This document shows positions 1 to 11,000 of a stretch of 64,000 bases of DNA, one piece after another. The stretch spans positions 77,484,144-77,548,143 of the forward strand of contig NC_077244.1 in the NCBI RefSeq assembly GCF_947179165.1, read 5' to 3'. How positions within the stretch are numbered: position 1 is the stretch's first letter; every line of letters starts with the position of its first letter. The notes under the pieces were generated by a model. That model saw only the letters and a list, made by a program, of their open reading frames with translations. It was not told where the DNA came from and did no database searches. The stretch is from Solanum dulcamara (taxonomy: Eukaryota > Streptophyta > Magnoliopsida > Solanales > Solanaceae). The position numbers were made by a program, and so were the translations under genes.

Positions 1-36
1 AAAACCGATTGCAATTCCAACTGTCATTATGCTCAC

Positions 37-1457
37 CATTGGTTTGTCGTAAAACGGGAAGTTTTGCATTTGCCTCACAGCATTACTGGCAGCTGTTACT
101 TCACTAAACACAACCCATGCTTGTCCTCTAAGTTTAGGAGTTTTCAGCGCTACTATATCCACAATCCTCCCATACTGCGAGAACAAGCAATACAGAGACC
201 TCTTTAGCTCTGCAAAACAAGGAAAAAAAATAGCTTAAAGCAAAGGGCATACACTAATCCTCCTGCAAACAGCTGTTGTCAAACCCATTAAAACCGTAAG
301 AGTTAATAATCATATCCACATTAATTTCTCATATACAAAATACAAGCCAGAGGATGTTTGGCATTTTCCGAAATTAGAAAACAGAAACGGTTCAAAATGG
401 CATCATCGCCAGTACACATAAAAAAAAAAAAAAATCCACGCACACCATAAACAAACAGAAAAAGCATTTGAAAGCACAAACAAACAAAAGGAAATAGACA
501 ACCCAAGAATTGGGTCCTATTGCAAAACTCTGTCGTAATTAGAAGATCATTTCTCAAGGCAATGTTGCATAAGAGTTATAAGTTTCGTTACTTAATAGAA
601 CACTAACAGAGCGAATCTTGAAGCTTTCTCCTTGATAAGTACACTTTTTCCATGCCAAGTTTAACCCTGAATGCAAAGATTATAATATAGGCATTGAGGC
701 AAAAATGTACAAAAATCAGAAGGAAATGATCACCAGAAAGCTTTTCCCTGCTTAATCCCCAAATCAGTTGGTGTCCGCTAATGAATCTGTCCAACTCCAC
801 TCAGGAACATTCTATTCCAATACTGCATAAAGTTTATCTCTTAAAAGCAAATAAGGGTTCTAAAAATCTCGCACACTTATTGCACCCCTAACATACTAGG
901 TTCAGTTAATACCAACTCCACAGAATGGAATTCACCCGAAAAGTGTTTGTATTCTTTTGACAGAGTCAATGAATGGGACTGGGAAAACCACCACTAGACC
1001 TTTACTTAGCTCAAACTCCAGCTCCTCTCAACCAAAAGTGGAAATCCCTTCCAAGTAAATGGCTTACATAATTGACCCAACATTCTTGGAAAACAATCTG
1101 TGCTTACAAGTCACTTGAAACTCTGCCCTTTACTATACCCCACCCCGTGTAAACATACATATTCTACATACCCTTCTATTATGACTTCTCTAAGTCCTTT
1201 CAAACTTACAACTCCACATAGTGCTCATACACAGTGGATTTATATGGTATTTTGCTACCATTTACAACTACCCAACAATGAATAAGTGTATGAAAAGGCT
1301 GAAATTTTGCAGCCTTAACACTTTCTGATTTGAATTTATACTAAAACCCTAGCTTAAATCTTGACACAGCGAGGAAAAAATTACCTTCTTTCTTGACCTT
1401 CTCGTTTAAGTTCTTAATGTATATAGTTTGATTCGGTGGTATGTCTCCTGTAAGCAT
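37..1457 (-). CDS. U2B'': U2 snRNP protein B'' (5' part; runs off left edge)
   Basis: Two coding exons are visible on the minus strand: 1457..1385 and 209..37, joined phase 1 across an intron of about 1.2 kb with GT and TGCAG borders. They give 82 residues forming most of an N-terminal RRM: RNP2 is IYIKNL (about residues 12-17) and RNP1 is RGQAWVVF (52-59), followed by NFPFYDKPM and a GTGAGC donor at 36. The [15 protein letters not shown] stretch and this end are characteristic of U2B''/U1A; the MLTGDIPPN start fits plant U2B''. In the family this RRM binds U2 snRNA stem-loop IV together with U2A' in the spliceosome. A second in-frame ATG lies directly upstream (1460), so the protein may start MML. 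The linker and second RRM lie beyond position 1. Placement as U2B'' rather than U1A also fits the conserved gene order. Confidence 0.9.
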
Positions 1458-1460
1458 CAT

Positions 1461-1739
1461 TACCCAGTAGAGTAGCTTCTCTGTCTCTGTATTATCACTT
1501 GCTCTTCTCTGTGATTTCTGAATGTGTGCGACAAAATTCGAAGAAAGGCGAACATCACAAAATGGGTTATGGGTTTATTGGTCTGGAACGAATGCTGGCC
1601 ATAAATTGACTATCGGCCCAAAGAGAGATGTGGGCATGGCCCAACACGGTGCTTCAACCCCATGTTGCAAAAAAACTATTATATATAAAGTACAATAAAT
1701 ACATCAAAATAATTGTATCTTACTAAATTATGTATCATA
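1461..1739. other. U2B'' upstream region
   Basis: This AT-rich stretch lies between the U2B'' start and the LTR element at 1740. It should hold the U2B'' 5' UTR and promoter on the minus strand. I see no further coding region or named motif I can defend. Confidence 0.4.
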
Positions 1740-2221
1740 TGTTATAACCCGTATTTTTCACATTAGGATATTTCGGAGACAACGGTAACAAGTCAAGGGC
1801 AAGGCTATGTTTGATCTTGTTGGACAAAAAATTCTTATGATTAATTATAATTTCAACTTGGAAATATTAGAAAACGTAAGGGGCAAAAATTGGAATTTCT
1901 CATGGAGGATGTTATATCCCGTATTTTATACGGTTGGATGTTTTAAGGTAGCCGTGGTAAAGTTAAGGAAATGAACATCTTCCAAAATTTATTTAATATA
2001 CAAGTTGGATATGAATATTATTTATGATCATTAATAGTGTGGAAATATTGGAAAAGGCAAAGGGCAAAAAGGAAAATTCGCAAAGTGGCCTATGGTAATA
2101 TTGTGAAAGGCTAGGGGTAAAATGGGAATTTCACAAAGTCTTCAAGAAGACTCATGTGGGCCCCACATGCCACATGGCAGCCCATGATTGGAGAAAAGGG
2201 GTGTGTTGGACCAATGAAACC

Positions 2222-2310
2222 TTGACACGTGTCACCACTTATATCTTGACATTTGTCACCAATTAGAGCTTGACATGTGTCACCACTTAGGGGATGACAT
2301 GTGTCACCCC
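2222..2310 (+). repeat. 24-bp tandem repeat with palindromic TGACAYRTGTCA cores
   Basis: Four head-to-tail units, each starting TTGACA or ATGACA and containing TGACACGTGTCA-like cores followed by CCACTTA-like sequence. They end just before the TATA-like run at 2319, so they sit where upstream enhancer repeats of an LTR promoter would be. The first unit contains a perfect CACGTG G-box. Confidence 0.7.
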
Positions 2311-4433
2311 TAAAGTTGTATATATATATGAGTCTTATGACTCATTAATTCCCATACTCATCTAGAGAGTTCAAGAGGGAGGAACCGAAATTACAAGAAA
2401 AAAAAAGAGAAGAGGAGAGAAAGGAAGAGGAGAAACTAGAGAAACTAGAGAGAAAGCTACGAATTTAAGAGAAAAAGAGGTAAGTTCTTCGATTCCGTTT
2501 CATGAATTAATTATATAGGGTATACCATGATGTTATGAAGGTAATTGTAATGAAATTTTATGGTTTGAAGCAGCCCAAAACGTTATCAAACAGTCCCTAA
2601 GTTTCAGCTGCGCTAAAGGAAATTCCGAGGCAAGTTTTGGCGAGTTTTGGTGAATTTCGGGAAAGGTAAAGTTTTCTGTTTTGAACTGGACTTTATGATG
2701 ATGTTATGAAGTATATTACATGTCTTAAAATATGCTGGAAGTGTAAAAAAAATGTATAAGGATGTTTGACGTTGGAAACAAACTAAATGAAAGTCGTAGT
2801 AGTTAAATCGAAGTCGCGTAGTGTGTTGTTGTTGTGGTGCTGCGGTTTGGTGGTGGTTTAATTACGTGTTGCAGGGATGTAAAGTACTAAAAAATGTATG
2901 TGGTTGCTGCTGGTTGCATCCACACAACCCTCCGTTTGGTATGACTACATATTTTACGAAATAAAGGTTAAAAACTCTATTTTGGTACCGTAGTTTGGAA
3001 TGAGTTGTATAGAGCTTGTATTGTGTAAAGTTGAAGTGATTTAATTGTATACATGCTGCTGGCTGTTGTTGTTGGTATGGTTGTTGACATGGTGGCCGAG
3101 TTGAAAACTCGGGGATGTTCAAGTTACAGGGGAGATGCTGCCCGATTTTCGGTAGATTCGGAGCTAGTATTAAACTAGTCGAGAGACATAGATAAGGAAA
3201 TGATTCCTATGGTTACTTGGGTGTAGAGTTGGAAATTGGAAAGTGAAAATTTATTAACCTTAGTATTAATTTCATGTTAAATAGGTTCAAGAGACGACGA
3301 GGCGAGCATAGTTAAGAGTAATCCGTAAGAGGTATGTAAAGTGAACCTTTCTTTCTTTTGGCATGTATTTGTTATAAGTATGTAAAGCATATTCTTTCGA
3401 TTTTTATGTTTTGACATAAGTATGTAAAGCTAATATTTGTTTTGGTATGGTATTTAGGAAACAAAAATATGACTTTTATATAATTTCAAAGAGGTTCCTA
3501 TTCCTAGAGCCATTAGGATGGACAATTCCTTGATTTCCAAAAGGTATTTTATTATGCTTCGATACGTCTATATGATTCCAGAAGATTTATTTTGATACAA
3601 TCCGGGTAACTTTTGAAAGGTACTTGACATGAGTCTCGTCTCGATTTTTAAATGATAGCTCATTCTGATTATTCCATCGAGTCTCAAATATGATTTAATT
3701 TGCATTAGTTTCTCACTACTCCACTCGTGGATGCCCCAATGCTTCCTTCACCGAGCCCGAGCCGTGTTTTGTTTTCGTGCGTATTTCTCTGCATTATTCG
3801 CCGTGTCCCGACGTGAGGGGGCAGGTATGACATGTACCATGGGGTGGTAAATATTATGCCACGGAGTTATGTTGTGCCATGTACATATATGTTTGTGATA
3901 TGATATGATATGATATGATTTGATATGGCCATCTGATATGATATGATTTGTTACGGAGATATTCCCTACTCTGGTGTTATGCTGTGCCGTGGCGCCGATG
4001 ATGGGAGGGCGACCACACTTTGTTCACCGAGTCCCATAATGGGGCCGGATATGGCATATGTTTTTCTGTATACATTATCTGAGGTTTTGATCAGCATTTG
4101 ATATCTCAGGACATTTTGCTCAGTTTTGTACATTCTATCGCGGTAATGACTTTACTTATTACAATCCATTATATGTGGTTTGATAAACATTTGATATTTT
4201 TGGATATTTTGCTCATTTTTGTACATTTTGCTCTGGTAATGACTTTATTGATTTCAGTCCATGCTTTACATACTCAGTACATTTTCCGTACTGACCCCCT
4301 TTCTTCGGGGGCTGCGTTATATGCCCGCAGGTACAGATGATTGGTTTGCTGATCCGCTCGCTTAGGACATCCACCATGTTGGTCGACAGTGCTCCTTTGT
4401 CCGGAACCCTATTTTGGTACTGACACTTTCTGT

Positions 4434-4435
<2 letters not shown>

Positions 4436-4479
<44 letters not shown>
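4436..4479. repeat. (TA)n microsatellite inside the LTR
   Basis: An almost pure TA dinucleotide run of more than 40 bp. Confidence 0.9.
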
Positions 4480-4484
<5 letters not shown>

Positions 4485-5022
4485 CAGGGTACGGCGGGGC
4501 CCTGTCCCGTCATATGACTAGGATATCATTCTGTAGAGGTCTGTAGACATGAGATGTGGGTTTTGTATATATGTTTTGGGTTTTGTGTGTTTCGTTATGG
4601 CCTATCGGCCCTCGTGCGTTATATCTATTTTTATGATCTGTTTAGAGATCCCTTCTGATCATTACCTATGTTTATTCGAGTGATGTACTAAGTGGGGCTA
4701 AGGGTACGTATGGGTGTCCAACTCGGGCACCAGTCATGGCCCACGGAGTTGGGTCGTGACATCATATTTATTGAATTCATATAAAAAAATATTTTTTTTA
4801 TACATAAAGTATAATGTATGTACATGATTCATTGAAATATATTTTTTTGTTAAATGATTCATGTAAAATAAATTTAAGAATTCAATGATTCATTGTAAAA
4901 ATAAATTCATTGTACATAGTGTTCATTGTTTCTTAATAATCAAATATTATTCATTGTATAATGAATTATACATTCAAAATATTCAATGTATGATGGTGGA
5001 AGATAAATTATAGAAGCAACAT

Positions 5023-5476
5023 ATGAAATTTCTTGAACCATATCCAAAAATGACTTTTCACTTAAAATGTGTCACAAAATCAACAACGGCAGATCAAAGA
5101 GTAGAGCATTATGCAAGTACAAAAGAGATCATTCCACATGCACTCAAAAATTTTGCAGTTGTGGAAACATCGAAACTTTTGAATGCAATAAGAAAAGTTA
5201 AAGATGAGCTTCAACTAGATTTAAATTTTAACAAAAAAATAAAACACGATGAAATCATATTTCACTAAAATATCTTAAATATATTTATTTTTTAAAGAAT
5301 TATTAATTTATAATATTAATGGGACCATATATTTATATAGGGGTCTTCTGAAAATATTTATCTTGATATCTTATCGAAATGAGTGATATTTTTCATTGGC
5401 CCAAGTCGAAATCGGAGAAAAATATTATCTTAGAAATTATTAATTTATCGTGTATTAATTTAGTGAGGTTTTACTG
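5023..5476 (+). pseudogene. pogo/Tigger-like transposon remnant with transposase tail
   Basis: A plus-strand reading frame (5023-5268, 81 codons) with CVTKSTTADQRVEHYASTKE and a following helical KLLNAIRKVKDELQLDL stretch resembles the C-terminal part of plant pogo/CENP-B-like DDE transposases; this is a weak recalled match. Downstream, the sequence ends TAGTGAGGTTTTACTGTA at 5478, the reverse complement of a TACAGTAAAACCTC terminal inverted repeat with TA target site. The same terminus occurs at 17626. The 5' end and most of the transposase are missing, so the element is dead. The left side adjoins the solo LTR. Confidence 0.5.
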
Positions 5477-6695
5477 TATATTGACACTGTAATATATTTT
5501 TATAATATCAATATTATTTAATACATTGTAATACATTACTAACTAGGAGAAAATAGTCAAATGCCCCCCAGTCTATTATCGGATTCTCAACTACACACTT
5601 ATATTTCACGAAAGTCCTATTACCCCCCCTAAACTTTTTAAAAGTGGAATATATAACCTTTTAAAAAGTCACAACCAGATATGTATTAAGTGGTGAACTG
5701 CACGCGGTCCTGCCACGTAATACTATTTTATTTTTTTTTACAAAAAATATATATTTTTAAATTTTTTTTATTCTATTATTTCCTTTTATATCCCCTTTTT
5801 TTCCTTTTCCTTTTGGAGTAAATAACACTAAAAGGAAGTTCATTTGAAAAAAGGCATGCATCATTATATGGTAATAAGACTTGAAATTTATGGCGGGAAA
5901 ATAGCATCAAGGAAGAGAAAGAGAGGAAGGAAAAAGGATAGCTCAACGATATATTCGAAATCGGGTGAATCAGTATGGTGCTTCTTCGAGAAGGACGAAA
6001 CAGAACATCGAATATTATTATGCTAAAGTCAAGATTGGAATAAAGATTGACGGAAAAATTGACATTATGGGGGATTAGATTGAGGGATTAAGAAGAAATT
6101 ATTTGGATTTAAGTGAGGTTTGAAAGAGGAAGATATATGTGCCTAAGTCATGGAAATTAGAGGAACAAAAATGGGTTTTTGAAAGTTCAGAAAGTTCACA
6201 ATGATGAAGAAGAGAGAACAATTTTTTTTTTAAAAAATCAATAATGATTCTTGATTTAGCAAACAAATAGTAATAGTGAGTGTAGAAGCATAAATCATTC
6301 AATTCATATTCACACAAATTGTAAACCTTGATGCATTTGAGTGTATGTGTTATGGTGAAAGAGAGAGAAAGAATAAAGAAAAAGAGGAGAGAACAATATT
6401 AAAAAAAAATTGGTCAATGCACTCTTTGTGTCAAGTCAGCATTTAAAAGATTATATATTCCACTTTTAAAAAGTTCAGGAGGGTAATAGGTTCCCGTGAA
6501 ATATAAGTGTGTAGTTGAAAATTCAATAATAGGTTGAGGGGCCATTTGACTATTTTCTCGTAGTAAGTAATATATTACAACGAATTAAATAATATTAATA
6601 TTATAAAAATATATTATAATGTCAATATACAAGCGCCCCACTAAACTAATACACGATAAATTAATAATCTCTAAGATAATACTAATGTCAATAAT
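5425..6695. mobile_element. Large inverted-repeat (fold-back/MULE-like) element
   Basis: A core element runs from about 5546 to 6561. Its left end (GAGAAAATAGTCAAATGCCC...) is mirrored at the right end (...CATTTGACTATTTTCTC), with arms of about 150 bp. The flanks TACTAACTA and TAGTAAGTA match at 7 of 9 positions, compatible with a decayed 9-bp Mutator-type target duplication. The inverted symmetry extends further out to about 5425 and 6695, including a pogo-type terminus on both sides. Short reading frames inside (for example 5844-6026) look random. The loop contains (A+G)-rich sequence and no recognisable transposase. Confidence 0.6.
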
Positions 6696-6699
6696 TAAA

Positions 6700-7200
6700 A
6701 CCCTACTTTATCATTTAGTTTTCACATTATTGGTGTAGAACGAATGATAAGTCTAAATTGTAGATTGATGCATGTGGTAAATAGGTGCTTCAGTCGCATT
6801 TTGTCACATATAGCATGTTGTTGATTAATTAAATAGAGTTTAATTTATACACATTAATATTATTTTAAGAAATACACTATTAATGAGATTTAACTTGTTG
6901 TAATGCATAAACTGTCACTCTATTTTCGAGTTAGACATTATTATAAGTCTCACCTTTATTTGATAGTGTAAAGATTTATGCACGATAAATGACAAAAACA
7001 TAAAATTGATCAAACATAAACATATTTTGATGAAATAGTTTATAGTTAATTAGAATTTGCATATGTAACATAGGCCTTTCTTCATGCAACTCTTTAAATT
7101 ATCTCCTCAGTTAGCTCAGTGAACTAAATTCATCTCCAAATTAACCATTTAGCATGGTAAAAATTTGGAGTTCAACACTTTTCGACTTAGCCACATAGCT
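6700..7200. other. AT-rich intergenic DNA
   Basis: No coding region, RNA gene or clear repeat found. Confidence 0.4.
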
Positions 7201-7204
7201 AATA

Positions 7205-7858
7205 ATAAAGTAGGGCTGTACAGGGCAAATCGATAAACCGCACCAAACCGACAAATCGAACCAAGTCGGAGAAAAAACCCGACTAGTGGTTTGGTTTGAC
7301 TTGGTTTGGTGTTTGGAAAAAAAAACCCGACCATTATAGGGTGGTTTGATTTTAACTAAAAAAAGTCAAACCGAACCTAAACCGACCCGATTATAGATAT
7401 ACTACTTTTAAATTATGTTATACATAAAAATATTTATTAAAATATAATTTATAAATATTTTTAATTTTTTTTCATAATTTTTGTTTTCTTTCTTACATTT
7501 AGATTTGGACTTGAGAAACTCATCTAAATAATATACAATAAAAGGTCATCTTATAAAGTTATATTATAAAGTTAAAACTTCAAATAGTGTTCTGCCTCCA
7601 TCTTATATGTTGATATTTTGTACTAGAACTCTTTTAAATAAGTACTGCTCTGTGTTTTTTATTAGATACTATGAAAAACCCGAGAAATCCGAAAAAACCG
7701 AAAAACCCGAAAAAATCCGAAAAATTTGAGAAAAATTGATATCGAAAAACCCAACTTTTATTAGTTTGGTTTGGTTTATAGATTTAATAACCCGACACAA
7801 ATGATTTGGTTTGGTTTGTAAAAAATCCGAACCAACCCGATCCATGTACATTCCTATC
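7205..7858. mobile_element. Degenerate hAT-like non-autonomous element
   Basis: The region is packed with copies of AACCGA/CCCGA and TTTGGTTTGGTTT, a composition common in dispersed Solanaceae repeats. The left end TAGGGCTGTACAGGG is an imperfect inverted match to the right end (reverse complement TAGGAATGTACATGG), similar to hAT termini. I see no convincing 8-bp target duplication. Confidence 0.4.
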
Positions 7859-8074
7859 TAATATGCACCTAATTTAAAGAGTGGCCTTAAAAATGGCTAT
7901 ACAGTGCAAATAATCAGAGTATCTAAATGGACCTGGGCTTACCCACACTTTTCACTAGGACAAAAATACCCTCATTGTTTTATCAAATTTCCGAATCTCA
8001 TCAAATGCAACAATACTACTGATTACTGAAGCATTCGCCGGCTAAAACCCTTGAGCTCCAAAACCCCCGAAGAA

Positions 8075-11000
8075 ATGCTCCGATCAATACTCCGAACCGC
8101 CGCTACGGCGGCGAATTCCACCACCGGAGACATCCGTATACCGGCATCAATCTCAGCATCTTCCAAGCTCTCTTCTTCCAGAACCTTCGCGACGAGCACA
8201 CACCCGAAGAAACCCAACTTCAGACCCGATGTCAAACATGAAAATGCTGCTGCAGGAGCCAAAGCTGCTGAAACTCTCAATAAGGATCTTCGTGCACGCG
8301 CTCTCAAAGAAGACGAGAAGGATAAATCACTGGATATCGGTCCAAATGGTCGTCCACTATTCACTCCCGCAACTTCTATTTCCGAGCTTACCGAAAAGGA
8401 TACATGTACTTACATGAAATTCAGGTACATCTTTATCTGTTTTTGATATGCACCCATTGTATATTGGCTCAAACTATATATGGAGTAAAAAAATGTGCTA
8501 ATACTAAACCTGTACAAATTGTAACAAAGCTTTAGTGGGTGTAGTAGTAGGGATTACACGTGGAATTAAAGTTTTGGATGCACTTTGTTGCTGAGCTGTT
8601 TTGTGTCTGTACTCATGAAATGGTTGTTTTAGGAGGGAAGAGCTGGAGAGCGTTTTGCCGGAGGGATTACCAACGGGCATGCTTAAGGAATTCGATGACT
8701 CTATGAGAGATGCATTGCTAATACGCCAGAGTTTTCTGGATCTTCGAGATAATTTTAAAAGGGTTGTTGATCCTACTTTGCAATCTAATACTAAAGGTGT
8801 GTTCTTTGTCTTTTTGGTGCTGCATATGTTTCAGGGTCCATTCTCTGTCTTATCATCTATTATGAATTATAATTGAGGAGAGCTGTATTTGTCAGGAGTA
8901 CTAATGTGAAATGTGTTCAAGTGAAGTATGAATTTTTACTTTCAAAGAACCTTTAGATTGCATTGAATACTTAGTATTGAATAACGGACCAGATGGTTAC
9001 ATATGATTCATGTAGATGCACCCAACTTGTTTGGCATTAGGCATAAATCAAGTTTGTTGATTTATTATCGGTAATAATCGTTCAATTGAAGGTCAGTTTG
9101 AACTAGTTTGGGGAACTGACTGAAGAGTGTAAATTGGAGGTATGAGCATCAACTCATAAGGATGCATTCAGCATTATGAACTCCTCAAGAAATCAGAATC
9201 AGATGGTTGCAGCACGTGTGGAAGATTGTTTAATGACTTGATCTACCAAGAACCATTTTTTATAACCGAGAAATCCCCGAATGTCAGAGGCACACGTTCA
9301 AAACTCGGTGCATAATGGACCTACCACTATATCCTTCTCCACTTAAAATACCATGCTTTTGTTGATTGTAGAGTTCGAACTCGTGACATGCGCTTAACCC
9401 ACACTACGTGTTGCTCATCTACAAAGAATCTTTCCACATTTTTCAAATTAGATCCTTTTCCTTTTCTTTTTCTTAAAGTATGAGTGTAAGAGTCAATGTA
9501 CTTAAATTTGGAAAAGAGTGCACGATGAGTAGGAATTTACATCACATGTATCACTTGCTCTTTCTCTCCTCCTAAATATCTGCATCAGTCTACTACTAAA
9601 GCTGCCATTATGGCCCTTCTTTTGCTCTGCAGTGCTTGCAGAAGCACGAAAACTTACTTGATTTGTCATCTCAGAGCTAAAGTTGAGTCTCTTCGAGGGA
9701 ACTCATGGATCATTTTGCAAAATAAAACCCTCCTTACAGTTACCAGATTTAGTGTTTTCCTAATAAACTATACACATGAGCTTCACCTTTTTTAAATCAC
9801 GGTGATGTCAGTGCTACCTTGCGCTCAACTCAACTAATTCCACCGGTATCCGCTACCTCCCACCAACTAACAAGCGTCGCGTAACTCTACCCACCAAGGC
9901 TTGGGCATATGGAAATAGTCACCTAGTGTTTTTTGACGTCGATGGGATTCAAACTGAGACCTCATTATTTTCTTCTTTTCTTATATCTCTAGTCTTTTCC
10001 TAGTCCTTGGAACATATTTTTCTTTCCCTTGAGTGAAATTCCCTGAAGATGTTAAGAGAATGCAGAGGTACACTGAAAGTGCTTTTTATATCTCAACTTA
10101 TAGTTGTGTAAAGAAAATTACTTCATTGTAAGTTACCAATTTTAAAGAAAAAGATTACTTAATTTATCTTAAGAAAGAATATTTAAATTGTACCCTGCTA
10201 TGTGTTCCACTTCGTTTGATTTTTGAAGAAATCAGTTGTTTATGAGCTGACTTTACTGTAACCCATGATTAAGAGAAATGATTGATGATGTTCCTCAACT
10301 TGCAGGTCTCAAAACCCGAAAGCAAGTTGTATTAGATGGGCCTGTAAGTTGTGGAAAGAGTATTGCCCTTGCAATACTTATTCATTGGGCACGTGATGAA
10401 GGTTGGATAGTTCTTTATGTTCCTAAAGGCCGAGAATGGACTCATGGAGGCTTTTTCTATAAAAATCCTAAAACAGGATTATGGGATACTCCTGTCCAAG
10501 CAGCAAATGTTCTTCAGGCAAGAAAGCTGTATTTTTTCTAATATATGAATGAGACATAGTTTGAACAGATTAATTTCATGTGGTAATTAATATTGTCATA
10601 CATTTTCGCTACTTCGGTAACTTATCCAACTTCTCTTCACTCATTGTTTCAAATATTATGATATTTAATGCAGAAACAGTTTTAGCCCACATGAAAGTGA
10701 GAAAAAGATCTGCTAGTAGGATATACTTGGAAATTGTTTATCTTGGCACTGCTATGTATACACAGTGGATCCTGATAGAATGTGAAGTTGTTCTTCAATA
10801 TCATTTAGCAAATACGGATCAGTATTTCTGCATGTTTTTCCCGTGACTTCACTATTGCTCTATCTCCTCCATATAGTGCTTGACTTTGTTTGTGTTAAGA
10901 ATCTCTCTCATTTTAATCCCATTCCATAAAGATGAAAGTTCAAAAAATTTAAGGTATATACATGTGCAGGTCGTAACTTCTTCATTCAAACAAAATAAGA

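Larger units (their letters stand above)
1740..4761. mobile_element. Solo LTR of about 3.0 kb, probable Ty3/Gypsy type
   Basis: The element begins TGTTATAACCC and ends GGTCGTGACA, giving TG...CA ends. It is bracketed by an exact 5-bp target duplication TCATA (1735-1739 and 4762-4766). No gag, pol, primer-binding site or polypurine tract is seen inside, so a solo LTR left by LTR-LTR recombination fits best. The 5' end is partly duplicated: a second TGTTATATCCCGTATTTT begins at 1910 and about 170 bp of similar sequence follows. Four 24-bp units (2222-2310) precede a TATATATATA box near 2319, which looks like an LTR promoter. A long (TA)n run lies near 4436-4479. The Gypsy assignment rests on recalled similarity of the ends and on length; an unusual non-autonomous LTR element is possible. 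Confidence 0.75.

Noticed and set aside
5844..6026. 60-codon Lys/Arg-rich frame
   Set aside because: Lies in the loop of the fold-back element, with composition explained by A+G-rich DNA.
7095..7145. tRNA-like AGTTAGCTCAGT
   Set aside because: Resembles a D-arm/A-box but no matching acceptor stem, anticodon loop or B box follows.
8023..8364. 113-codon minus-strand frame
   Set aside because: Antisense of DAP3 exon 1, kept open by codon composition.
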